From Scopulibacillus daqui (GTDB lineage Bacteria > Bacillota > Bacilli > Bacillales > Sporolactobacillaceae), in NCBI RefSeq assembly GCF_016908855.1, contig NZ_JAFBER010000011.1:1-64000 (forward strand): a stretch of DNA of 64,000 nt, read 5' to 3'. A model generated the notes under the pieces. It did not search any database, was not told where the DNA came from, and was given only the letters and a program-made list of their open reading frames with translations. Each line of letters starts with the position of its first letter. Position 1 is the first letter of the stretch. The position numbers and the translations under genes were made by a program. This document shows positions 28,404 to 36,532 of the stretch, piece after piece.

Positions 28404-28559
28404 TATTGGCGCCCCCTGTATCCATTGTTGTTATGATAAAGAAAACTTGAGGTGCCAAGCCTTAGGCGCAGCCAACTGCCTTATTGCAGCGGCTGCAAAG
28501 CAGTGAAATGCCTGTTCAGCTTGGCAACCGTCTGATCTTTATATTAGTCAACGCATGAC
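28404..28559 (-). other. Structured intergenic region within the dap operon
   Basis: 156 non-coding bases between dapH and the aminotransferase gene. An 8-bp inverted repeat TGCCAAGC (28453-28460) / GCTTGGCA (28519-28526) encloses a second GCAGCC (28468-28473) / GGCTGC (28491-28496). No T-run follows. It shares the TGCCAAG/CTTGGCA outer-stem sequence with the pdhB-pdhC hairpin. Possible mRNA processing or stabilising element, or a dispersed structured repeat. Confidence 0.55.
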
Positions 28560-29279
28560 TTAGTCTTCTTTAAGCTGGCGAAGTTCTTGTTTGATCTCCG
28601 TTTTCGATTTGGTTTGTTCATCTAATTGTTTGATAACACGAGCCGGCGTACCTGCAACTACGGTATTTTCAGGAACGTCCTCAATAACAACCGCTCCAGC
28701 TGCGACTACTGAGCCTTTGCCTACTTTAACGCCTTCTAGAATAACGGCGTTAGCGCCTACGACAACATCATCTTCAATAATAACAGGACGAGCGGAAGGC
28801 GGCTCAATAACACCTGCCAAAACAGCGCCTGCACCAATATGGCAATTTTTTCCGACTGTGGCTCTGCCGCCTAGAACTGCGTTCATGTCTATCATTGTGC
28901 CTTCGCCGACAATTGAGCCAATATTAATCATTGCCCCCATCATAATTACGGCATTTTTGCCAATTTCAACTTGATCGCGAATAATGGCACCAGGTTCAAT
29001 GCGAGCTTGTACTTTTTTATAATCAAGCAATGGAATCGCAGAGTGTCTGCGGTCATTTTCTAATACATAATCTTCAATTTTGTCGCTATGCTCTTCAAGA
29101 ATCGGTCTAATCGTTTTCCATTCACCGAACAATACGCCGGCATCACCGTTTATGAACGTCTTAGTATCGGCGCCGAAATCAATGCCTTCTAAATTCCCCT
29201 TTATGTATACCTTCACCGGGGTTGATTTTTCACTGTTTTGTATAAAAGAAATGATTTCATTTGCATCCATCATTTTCAT
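28560..29279 (-). CDS. dapH: Tetrahydrodipicolinate N-acetyltransferase
   Basis: A 239-residue trimeric acetyltransferase (YkuQ) that acetylates tetrahydrodipicolinate, committing to the acetyl branch of DAP synthesis. A short N-terminal alpha/beta domain (1-90) is followed by left-handed beta-helix hexapeptide repeats (about 92-205, for example [19 protein letters not shown] and [14 protein letters not shown]) and a C-terminal helix. GAGGAGG lies 9 bases before the ATG at 29279. Confidence 0.95.
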   Translation of the reverse strand: MKMMDANEIISFIQNSEKSTPVKVYIKGNLEGIDFGADTKTFINGDAGVLFGEWKTIRPILEEHSDKIEDYVLENDRRHSAIPLLDYKKVQARIEPGAIIRDQVEIGKNAVIMMGAMINIGSIVGEGTMIDMNAVLGGRATVGKNCHIGAGAVLAGVIEPPSARPVIIEDDVVVGANAVILEGVKVGKGSVVAAGAVVIEDVPENTVVAGTPARVIKQLDEQTKSKTEIKQELRQLKED

Positions 29280-29374
29280 GATTTATGGCCTCCTCTAGTT
29301 TTATAATCTTCATTATCGTAACGAATTTTTTGTCGAAAGTCTATGAGAATGAAAGGTATTTTTATGTTTTTTCC

Positions 29375-30232
29375 TTAAGCGTCAGACAACAAATCGACGA
29401 AAGCTTTGACTTGTTTATGCTTAAGCGCTTCATCTGAACTCAACAGCCATGTTTCTCTTGTCAGCAGGCGGCCATGCTTATCTTTTAATGGCATTTTATA
29501 GACATTGTCTTTTTCAGTAAGGCTCATTGACGGAAGTATGGCATAACCAATACCATTTATAGCCATCTGCTTGCATGTTTCTATTTGGTCAACATATATT
29601 GTTCTTTCTGGGGGCTTTAGAGAGTGTTGATGCCACCATTCTTGTATTTCTTGATAGTAGCTTGAATCACTCCGAAATTGAATATAGGCTTTTTCACTCT
29701 TTCGCAATTCCTTAATTGAAGATAAGGATGTATCAACGAGATTAAGGGTATCGGAAAATAAGTGCTGTTTTCTTCCCCGCCATTTAGGATTTCCTCTAAT
29801 GATCCCAATATGACATCCCTCGTACATATGTCTCAGTATTTCACTTGACCAGCCAGTCACCAGTGAAATCTTAACCAATGGGTATTTTTCAACAAACTTC
29901 TTTAATACACGGGGAAGCCAATATTGGCCGGTAATGGTGGCAACGGCTAATTTCAGCGTTCCATAAATATTCGTTTCGTTTGAGACAATTTCTTCTCTTA
30001 CTTGCTCTTCCCGGGAGAGTGTTTCTTTTGCAAAAGCAACAATTTTTTCGCCGGATGCTGTTAAACTAAGGCCTCTTTTGGATCTGACGAAGATCGTCGT
30101 TCCCCAATCTTCTTCAATGCCTTGAAGCCTTTGGCTTAAGGCCGGCTGAGACACAAACAGCCTTTCCGCAGCTCTCCTCATATTCTCTTCTTCCGCTAAT
30201 ATTGTAAGAATTTGCAAATCGCTTCTTTGCAT
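29375..30232 (-). CDS. ccpC: LysR-type regulator CcpC-like
   Basis: A 285-residue LysR regulator: winged helix-turn-helix (residues 1-60, ENMRRAAERLFVSQPALSQRLQGIE) and a periplasmic-binding-like effector domain. It lies just upstream of dapH, the same context as B. subtilis ccpC (ykuM), which represses citB and citZ and responds to citrate. Length agrees. The citrate-binding residues cannot be confirmed by eye, so the name rests on context plus family. Confidence 0.75.
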   Translation of the reverse strand: MQRSDLQILTILAEEENMRRAAERLFVSQPALSQRLQGIEEDWGTTIFVRSKRGLSLTASGEKIVAFAKETLSREEQVREEIVSNETNIYGTLKLAVATITGQYWLPRVLKKFVEKYPLVKISLVTGWSSEILRHMYEGCHIGIIRGNPKWRGRKQHLFSDTLNLVDTSLSSIKELRKSEKAYIQFRSDSSYYQEIQEWWHQHSLKPPERTIYVDQIETCKQMAINGIGYAILPSMSLTEKDNVYKMPLKDKHGRLLTRETWLLSSDEALKHKQVKAFVDLLSDA

Positions 30233-30346
30233 GATGCTACCTCTTCTTATAGTCCTATATTGATATACAAATTAATTATAACTTTTTCTTATTAAAATTC
30301 ATCCTATTCATCGATTTTTCTATCAGCCAGACAAGCAAAAATGGGA

Positions 30347-31846
30347 TTAATGATTTTCATTATCCAGCTCCGCTATCGATTGCTTTGGAGTAAATAAAAT
30401 CAAAATAAGAGAAATCACCGCAAAAATAAAAACGGCGATATAAACAGTATGCAAAGCAAGGGTTAATCCTTCTCTTAACAGCGACATGGTGCGGCTTGAA
30501 AAGTGGCTTTTCTGGCCGGACAGCACTGCATTTGCAGAGTTAACTGATAAATGGCTGCCTGCCCCTTCAGATTCAATAAAAGTATTCAACCTTTTATTGA
30601 GAATACCGCCAAGCAAAGCCGCTCCAACCGAGTTGCCCATCTGTCTCATAAACATATTGGAAGCAGTAGCGACGCCTCTAAGCTTCCAATCGACGCTATT
30701 TTGGATAGAGATGATATACACGGTGGTTGTCATGCCCATGCCAATGCCGATAAAAAAGGAACCTATTCCCGCCCAAACAGGACCTTTGCTTGGACTTAAT
30801 AATAAGAAAAAACAGCCGCCGATGATTAAACTTACGCCGCCAATCACCGCAAGCGGACGATAACCCATTCGTAAAATCAGCCGTCCGGTGATTGTTGAGG
30901 CTATCGGCCAGCCAATCGACATGGTGGTTAACGTAAACCCGGCTACGACTGCCGGCTCTCCCATAACTATTTGCACATAGGCAGGCAAAAAGCTGGACAG
31001 CCCAATCATAATCACGCCAGTAGTTAAATTAACACTGTTTGCAATAGCTATTAACGGCTTCTTCCATACAGCCAGAGGGACTATTGGCTCTTCTGCTTTT
31101 GTTTCTTGAATGATAAATAAACTAAAACAAACAAGAAACAGCAAAATTAATAATATGATCGGAAGACTTGTCCAACCCCAGGCTGTTCCTCCTTCAATAA
31201 AAACTATCATTATAGAAGAAATGGCGAGAAATAGAAGCGCTGATCCTTTATAGTCGATGTCATGTGTTGTCTTTTCAAGATTTTCATGGAAAAAGAGGCT
31301 GATGCCGATAAGGGATAGCAGACCTAATGGAATATTCATCCAAAACACCCATGCCCAATTCAAGTATTGAACAAACACCCCTCCGAGCGCCGGTCCGATA
31401 ATAGCTGAAATCCCCCATACACTTGATAAATAACCTTGAATCTTCGAGCGTTCCTGAACGGTGTATATATCACCGACCATTGTTGTCGCAATCGGTTGAA
31501 CGGCACCAGCACCAATCCCTTGTATAAAGCGGAATAAGATAAGTAATGTCATAGAAGAAGACAACCCTGCCAGCAATGAGCCAATGACAAAGATGCTGAT
31601 GCCGAAAATCATAACAGGCTTTCTGCCGAATAAATCTGCCAGTTTTCCATAGATTAAAATCGTTAAAGCTGTCATCAGCAAATAACCGGAAAAAACCCAG
31701 CTGTATAAAGAAAAGCCGCCAAGGTCTCCGACAATGCTCGGCATTGCTGTTGACACGATCGTTCCTTCTATAGCAGACATAAACATCGCCAAAATAATAG
31801 ATGACAGAACGAGCGGCCTTTTAGATGTCCTCGTTTTATTTGCCAT
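30347..31846 (-). CDS. DHA2-family MFS drug exporter
   Basis: A 499-residue proton-driven exporter with 14 predicted membrane segments. Signatures: motif D/C-like SAIEGTIVSTAMPSIVGDLGG near 24, motif A GKLADLFGRKPV near 66 and motif C WGISAIIGPALGGVF near 143. Close in type to B. subtilis Mdr/Bmr3 and YusP. The C-terminus has a large extracellular loop before the last TM. Likely multidrug or toxic-compound efflux; no adjacent regulator. Confidence 0.85.
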   Translation of the reverse strand: MANKTRTSKRPLVLSSIILAMFMSAIEGTIVSTAMPSIVGDLGGFSLYSWVFSGYLLMTALTILIYGKLADLFGRKPVMIFGISIFVIGSLLAGLSSSMTLLILFRFIQGIGAGAVQPIATTMVGDIYTVQERSKIQGYLSSVWGISAIIGPALGGVFVQYLNWAWVFWMNIPLGLLSLIGISLFFHENLEKTTHDIDYKGSALLFLAISSIMIVFIEGGTAWGWTSLPIILLILLFLVCFSLFIIQETKAEEPIVPLAVWKKPLIAIANSVNLTTGVIMIGLSSFLPAYVQIVMGEPAVVAGFTLTTMSIGWPIASTITGRLILRMGYRPLAVIGGVSLIIGGCFFLLLSPSKGPVWAGIGSFFIGIGMGMTTTVYIISIQNSVDWKLRGVATASNMFMRQMGNSVGAALLGGILNKRLNTFIESEGAGSHLSVNSANAVLSGQKSHFSSRTMSLLREGLTLALHTVYIAVFIFAVISLILILFTPKQSIAELDNENH

Positions 31847-31902
31847 GGTTTCACCCCCAATTTAATTTTACATTGGACCGAGCGGTTATGCATGCAAAAA
31901 AA

Positions 31903-31932
31903 AATCTGTCAGTTCTATAGACTGACAGATTT
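31903..31932 (-). terminator. darB terminator
   Basis: AATCTGTCAGT/ACTGACAGATT 11-bp stem with flanking A/T runs on both sides, overlapping the end of darB. The minus strand runs on into a T-rich tract. Confidence 0.85.
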
Positions 31933-32376
31933 TTTCGTGTTTTTATCTCTTAAATAATGATTTAAGAATTTCAGCAAGGCGCTTCGGGGTAAAATCCCTT
32001 GAAATATATGATTTTCATCTTCAACACATAAGAAAGTTTCATTGATCGACAATTTGACGGCTTCTATAAAAGGATCGTCTGTTTTTAAAATCGGCATGCT
32101 TGTCTTCATCACTTCGGAAACCCGATGATCACTTAACTTTTCAAATTCAATTCTTTCAATGCCCAAAATAAAATCAAGGATTAATGTTTTGCTGACAATC
32201 CCTCTTAATTTATAGGATGCATCCAAGACGGGAATAGCGGAATAGCCTGTTTTTACTAGAACTAACAGGGCATGTTCCAAAGGATTATCAACTTGAACAT
32301 GAGCGACTTGATCGCTTGGAATAATCAAATCCATGATATCTTTATTTAAAACATCTTCAATGGTCAATTTTTTCAT
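31915..32376 (-). CDS. darB: c-di-AMP-binding CBS protein DarB/CbpB (YkuL)
   Basis: A 153-residue protein with two CBS domains in tandem and nothing else. The first spans about residues 12-70 (VDNPLEHALLVLVKTGYSAIPVLD) and the second about 80-140. B. subtilis YkuL/DarB and Listeria CbpB, of the same size, bind c-di-AMP and when unbound stimulate the (p)ppGpp synthetase Rel and pyruvate carboxylase. The ATG at 32376 (MKKLTIEDVL) is chosen from homologous starts and the GGAGG/AAGGGATGA upstream. Identity rests on length, the CBS pair and its yku context. Confidence 0.85.
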   Translation of the reverse strand: MKKLTIEDVLNKDIMDLIIPSDQVAHVQVDNPLEHALLVLVKTGYSAIPVLDASYKLRGIVSKTLILDFILGIERIEFEKLSDHRVSEVMKTSMPILKTDDPFIEAVKLSINETFLCVEDENHIFQGILPRSALLKFLNHYLRDKNTKKSVSL

Positions 32377-32565
32377 AAAATCATCCCTTCCTCCACACAA
32401 GGAATGGTTTTTTTCAAACAAAAAACTTTCAAAACAGCATATACGAGTGGCCATCTGTCGAATTTTGGTATATTTAGTTGAAACCCTTTAATTGTATAAC
32501 TATTTGTACGATAATATAAGCAACCTGCTCTTTCCAGAGGAATTTGAAAAGGGGCGCCATATTAT

Positions 32566-32739
32566 ATGACAAACAATGAGATTGAAAAGAAACGCATTCA
32601 ATTAATCGAAACGGCTAATCAGCACGGCTTTACTTCTACAAAAACTTTACTTTGCAGCCAAGAACTGGACCGTTTATTAATTAAATATCAGCATCAGCAA
32701 AAGACGAATGCGCCACGGCGAAAAATCCAGCCCATGTAA
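32566..32739 (+). CDS. Spo0E-like aspartyl-phosphate phosphatase
   Basis: A 57-residue helical protein with the Spo0E family signature: IEKKRIQLIETANQHGF then the catalytic SQELDRLLIKYQ (SQELD near residues 31-35). Such phosphatases dephosphorylate Spo0A~P and delay sporulation. The C-terminus is a short basic tail. A weak AGAGGAATTTGAAAAGG site precedes the ATG. Divergent to darB and convergent with the exonuclease gene. Which of the paralogues (Spo0E, YisI, YnzD) it equals cannot be said. Confidence 0.85.
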   Translation: MTNNEIEKKRIQLIETANQHGFTSTKTLLCSQELDRLLIKYQHQQKTNAPRRKIQPM

Positions 32740-32768
32740 ATCCCTTTCATGATATAATGCCAGTTATC

Positions 32769-33638
32769 CTACGATGAAGGCATCATGGCGTCCAGCAAAG
32801 AACGAAACTCTAATCTTTCAAATGTTTTCTTCATTTTCGAATGTTCAAACCTTAATTCTGATTCCATCAAGTGGATATTAATCGGAACACCACAATCTAT
32901 CCTGGCCAATTTTCTCGACAACAGGAGCATATCGATATCCTTCTCAATATTCGAGCGGATTCTCATCGAGAGATCTTCTTTATTTTTCAATATTTCATCA
33001 ACACTTCCATATTCTCGGATCAGTTTTTGAGCTGTTTTCTCTCCGATGCCTCTAACGCCTGGATAGTGATCGCTCTGATCTCCCATTAACGCTTTTAAAT
33101 CAATTAATTGCTCAGGTGAAAAACCTTTTTCTTCCTCAAATTTTTCTTTTGTATACACATTGTAGCGTCCGAATCCTTTTGCCATGATAATAACCCGGAT
33201 ACGATGATCAATGAGCTGCAAGGTATCATGGTCTCCCGATAAAATATCGACATCAATGTCAATTGCATATTTTTTTGCTAATGTTCCAATGAGATCATCT
33301 GCCTCATAACCTTCATAACTTATATTAAGTATTCCCATGCTCTCAATAACATTTTGCGCGAGCTGAAATTGCGGTATCAGCGCTTCCGGCGGGGCAGGAC
33401 GGCCAGTCTTATATTCACTATACATTTTATTCCTAAAGGTTGGCGCAGGTGTGTCCCAACAGCAAACTAAATGGGTTGGCTGAAATGTTTGGATTGTATG
33501 CCACAAATATTTGACCAGCCAATGAACAGCATTGGTCGGCAGCCCTTCTTTTGTTTTTCTTATTCGCCCATAGCCTGCTGTTGCATAGTACCCTCTGAAT
33601 AGCAAAGACATACCGTCTACCAACATGATTCTTGACAT
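32769..33638 (-). CDS. ypcP: 5'-3' exonuclease / flap nuclease (YpcP-like)
   Basis: A 289-residue structure-specific nuclease resembling the N-terminal domain of DNA polymerase I. Metal-ligand Asp residues lie in MLVDGMSLLFRGYY (residue 7), VCCWDTPAP (61), EGYEADDLIGTLA (113-116) and LSGDHDTLQLID (135-137). The helix-hairpin-helix is DQSDHYPGVRGIGEKTAQKLI near 187-207. It trims RNA primers and flaps. Full family length. Confidence 0.92.
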   Translation of the reverse strand: MSRIMLVDGMSLLFRGYYATAGYGRIRKTKEGLPTNAVHWLVKYLWHTIQTFQPTHLVCCWDTPAPTFRNKMYSEYKTGRPAPPEALIPQFQLAQNVIESMGILNISYEGYEADDLIGTLAKKYAIDIDVDILSGDHDTLQLIDHRIRVIIMAKGFGRYNVYTKEKFEEEKGFSPEQLIDLKALMGDQSDHYPGVRGIGEKTAQKLIREYGSVDEILKNKEDLSMRIRSNIEKDIDMLLLSRKLARIDCGVPINIHLMESELRFEHSKMKKTFERLEFRSLLDAMMPSS

Positions 33639-33770
33639 CGCGAGCGTTCCTCTCCTTTATCCCTGATTTTAGCATAACATATTTCATATAAAAGATGAGC
33701 CATTAAAAATAACAAAAACGACTTCTCAATTTTTTATTTGCAGAGCGAATTCACAAAAATAAAAAGCTCG

Positions 33771-33790
33771 CCTTAAAAAAGGCAAGCCGT
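33771..33790 (-). terminator. Probable pit terminator
   Basis: Imperfect GGCTTGCC...GGCGAGC stem on the minus strand followed by TTTTTATTTTT, 16 bases past the pit stop. Confidence 0.6.
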
Positions 33791-33805
33791 CTAACGTTAT
33801 TGGCA

Positions 33806-34804
33806 TTAAACAAATATCGCTAGGATTTTATAAATAATGGCAGCTAAGATAGCTGTAATCGGCAATGTAATAACCCAAGTGATCACAATATTAATCGCAA
33901 CGCCCCAGTTTACATTTTTCACTCTTTGCGCTGACCCGACACCCATGATTGATGAAGAAATAACATGCGTGGAGCTGACTGGCAAATGCAAGGCTGTAAA
34001 ACCAAAAATGATAACTGCAGATGTTAGATCAGCTGCCGCACCGTTTACCGGCTTGATTTTCATAATCTTTCCGCCGACGGTTTTAATAATTTTCCAGCCG
34101 CCGATCGATGTGCCGAAAGCCATGGCAAAAGCTGATGCCAGCCTTACCCACATTGGAATATCCATCGTTGATTGATATTGTCCAGCAACCAAAGCTAATG
34201 TAATAATTCCCATTGCTTTTTGCGCATCATTTGTCCCATGTGTAAAAGACTGCAAAGCTGCAGTGAACACTTGAAACATCCTAAATCCTTGATTGCCTTT
34301 AGATAAACTAATATTTTTAAATACGATGCTAAAAATGGTCATCATTATAAAACCGCCGGCCAGTGCAACGATTGGTGAAATAATCAGCGCTTCAATAATG
34401 CCGATAAAACCATGATAATTAATCCCGCCGAATCCCAAAGCCGAGATGCCGGCTCCGGCTAAAGCACCGATAATGGCATGCGACGAACTGCTCGGTATGC
34501 CGAAAAACCATGTAATAAGATTCCATATAATAGCCGTAATTAAAGCAGCAAGGACGATAACTGAGCCGTTTTTAATTTGGAAAGGATCAACGATGCCTTT
34601 GCCAATCGTTTGCGCGACACCTGTAAAGGTTAAGGCGCCAATAAAGTTCATTGATGCAGCTAACATAATTGCAGCCTTTGGCTTTAACGCTCTTGTCGAA
34701 ACAGACGTGGCAATTGTATTAGCCGTATCATGAAAGCCGTTAATAAAATCAAATAACAAGGAAAAAATGACGATAAAAACCGTTAAAATCAACAGACTAT
34801 CCAT
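33806..34804 (-). CDS. pit: Low-affinity inorganic phosphate transporter Pit
   Basis: A 332-residue PiT-family transporter with about ten membrane segments. Duplicated family signature: DFINGFHDTANTIATSVSTRAL near 24-45 and FTHGTNDAQKAMGIITLAL near 191-209. It moves metal-phosphate with protons. The DUF47 (PhoU-like) partner gene lies 14 bases upstream, forming the usual ykaA-pit operon. Confidence 0.95.
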   Translation of the reverse strand: MDSLLILTVFIVIFSLLFDFINGFHDTANTIATSVSTRALKPKAAIMLAASMNFIGALTFTGVAQTIGKGIVDPFQIKNGSVIVLAALITAIIWNLITWFFGIPSSSSHAIIGALAGAGISALGFGGINYHGFIGIIEALIISPIVALAGGFIMMTIFSIVFKNISLSKGNQGFRMFQVFTAALQSFTHGTNDAQKAMGIITLALVAGQYQSTMDIPMWVRLASAFAMAFGTSIGGWKIIKTVGGKIMKIKPVNGAAADLTSAVIIFGFTALHLPVSSTHVISSSIMGVGSAQRVKNVNWGVAINIVITWVITLPITAILAAIIYKILAIFV

Positions 34805-34818
34805 ACTCAGAGCTCCCT

Positions 34819-35439
34819 TTATGCATTCCTCATGATAATGGTTTCTAAAGTATTAGCAACATCTTCACAGCTGTCGGCGATTTCCTCAAGCATTTCATAA
34901 AGCTCTTTGTATTGAATAATCTTAATAGGATCTTTCTCTGTCATAAACAGCTGGCGAATGCTTTCTTGAAGCAATTCATCGCATTCCGATTCATAATCAT
35001 TAATTTTAATAACATTATTGCGAATATTTAACAGCTTCTTTTTATTAAGCAATCCTGCAGCTTGGGCAATTTCTTTTGTCGCGCTTAATAAAATATCAAC
35101 TGTTTTTTGCATATACTCATCCGCCTGCGTGATGTTGTATATGCCGAGGCGTGAGGTCCATTGTTCTAAACCATCTAGAACATCATCCATCTTCATAGCC
35201 AGTGCGAGAATATCTTCGCGTTCCAATGGTGTTATGAATGTTTTATTTAAAGCTACGATGAGTTCATGAATATAAGTATCGCCTTTTTTTTCATAACTCT
35301 TCATCACTTTAGAAAACTCTTGAAGCTCATCTTCATTGTTAATTTTAAAATCAACAAAATATTGGGCCGCTTCTTCTAAATTCGTAGCGATCTTGCATAG
35401 CATGTTCAAAAACTTGTCATTCTTAGCTGGAAATAACAC
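34819..35439 (-). CDS. ykaA: DUF47 PhoU-like accessory protein (YkaA)
   Basis: A 206-residue all-helical cytosolic protein of the DUF47/PhoU-like family. Acidic metal-binding motifs typical of PhoU folds are EREDILALAMKMDDVLDGLE near 72-91 and EMLEEIADSCEDVANTLE near 184-201. These proteins are thought to control the adjacent Pit transporter. GTG at 35439 is preferred (GAGG 8 bases upstream) over the GTG at 35448. Confidence 0.9.
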   Translation of the reverse strand: MLFPAKNDKFLNMLCKIATNLEEAAQYFVDFKINNEDELQEFSKVMKSYEKKGDTYIHELIVALNKTFITPLEREDILALAMKMDDVLDGLEQWTSRLGIYNITQADEYMQKTVDILLSATKEIAQAAGLLNKKKLLNIRNNVIKINDYESECDELLQESIRQLFMTEKDPIKIIQYKELYEMLEEIADSCEDVANTLETIIMRNA

Positions 35440-35698
35440 AAATGCCACCTCACAAATATTATTTAAATGATCAGCCTTTTTAATTTTAGCAAATCATGTC
35501 GGATTTACAATTGTTTTTAATATCCTTTACAATAACTTAACAATTCAATGCGTCAATCTTGGGCAAAATATTAACTTAGATGTCAGCGGCAGCAACTTTT
35601 ACTTCACTTTTTTAGATTTAAACATTTGTTGGAAATCTGTGCCTCGTATGATGAAACCGCTTAGAGAGGCATGATAAATTGAAAAGGAGGGATGACTG

Positions 35699-35950
35699 AT
35701 GGATTATACGCTCGACTATTTAAAAGAAGCTTTATCAAATTGGGCAGATCGCGATGACCGCGCCTTAAATCTTTTTCAAAAAATAGATGATCATCAATTT
35801 CCCAACGAAGAAGCTTTTGCTGAAGTGCTGAGCGAAGAAGAAGCACAATACTTATCCGGCATTCTGCGAAAAGAAATGGCTTACGCGGAAAATGAACAAG
35901 ATGAAGTGAGATTTAATGAGCTGAATCATGTTTATGAACAGCTGATTTAA
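35699..35950 (+). CDS. csgA: CsgA-like sporulation protein
   Basis: An 83-residue acidic helical protein. The start MDYTLDYLKEALSNWAD and end KEMAYAENEQDEVRFNELNHVYEQLI follow B. subtilis CsgA, a SigG-dependent forespore protein of unknown biochemical role. GGAGGGATGACTG precedes the ATG. No SigG promoter could be defined with confidence. Not related to curli CsgA of E. coli. Confidence 0.7.
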   Translation: MDYTLDYLKEALSNWADRDDRALNLFQKIDDHQFPNEEAFAEVLSEEEAQYLSGILRKEMAYAENEQDEVRFNELNHVYEQLI

Positions 35951-35976
35951 GAAGCTGTCACCATTGACTTCATTGT

Positions 35977-36027
35977 TTGACAGATGAAATAGCGCAATTT
36001 ATAGTTAAACACATGAATAGTTAAACA
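35977..36027 (+). promoter_or_regulatory. marR-MMPL promoter with direct-repeat operator
   Basis: TTGACA (35977-35982), 17-base spacer, TATAGT (36000-36005). An 11-bp direct repeat ATAGTTAAACA starts at 36001 and again at 36017, overlapping the -10 and start site. It is well placed to be the binding site of the MarR regulator encoded just downstream. Confidence 0.65.
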
Positions 36028-36061
36028 AATAAATCAATTGTCCATGGGAGAGGAGATTTTT

Positions 36062-36532
36062 ATGGATGAACAGACATTAAGCGCCATTATCGAGCGTTAT
36101 TTTAACGTTGTGAAAAAGGCCGAAGCCCTGATAAAAACAGAAATCAGCGAAGAATTGACAAAAGACCAGCACGCTGTTTTGCGGTTTATAAAAGCAAACG
36201 GTCAATGTACATCCTCACAGCTCGCCAAAGCTTTTTTCGTAAAGAAAAGCGCCATCACAGCCATTGTTAATCGCTTGGCCGAAAAAAATATCATCGCAAG
36301 GCAACGTGACGCTAATGATCGGCGCGTTGTTTACTTAACATTGACTGATTACGGAGAAAAGCTCTATCAGCATTGCAGCGAAAATATTCGCACCCTTGCC
36401 GCTTCGCTCACATCCTATTTTAAACAAGATGAAGTAAAAGCCTTTTTAAACATTTATGAAAAACTGGATCAAATATTGGACCAGAAAATAAATGACGCAC
36501 TGAAGGGTGTTAAAAATGAAGTACATACTTAA
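36062..36532 (+). CDS. MarR-family repressor (YdgG-like)
   Basis: A 156-residue winged-helix regulator. The DNA-binding core is near residues 37-95 (LRFIKANGQCTSSQLAKAFFVKKSAITAIVNRLAEKNIIARQ split by the recognition helix) with the wing DANDRRVVYLTLTDYG. It precedes and overlaps an MMPL exporter by 17 bases, the same pairing as B. subtilis ydgG-ydgH, so it probably represses that exporter and itself. ATG at 36062 follows GGAGAGGAG. Confidence 0.9.
   Translation: MDEQTLSAIIERYFNVVKKAEALIKTEISEELTKDQHAVLRFIKANGQCTSSQLAKAFFVKKSAITAIVNRLAEKNIIARQRDANDRRVVYLTLTDYGEKLYQHCSENIRTLAASLTSYFKQDEVKAFLNIYEKLDQILDQKINDALKGVKNEVHT

Noticed and set aside
32566-32739. AbbA anti-repressor at the position near ykuL
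   Set aside because: The SQELD motif makes it a Spo0E-type phosphatase; AbbA lacks that motif.
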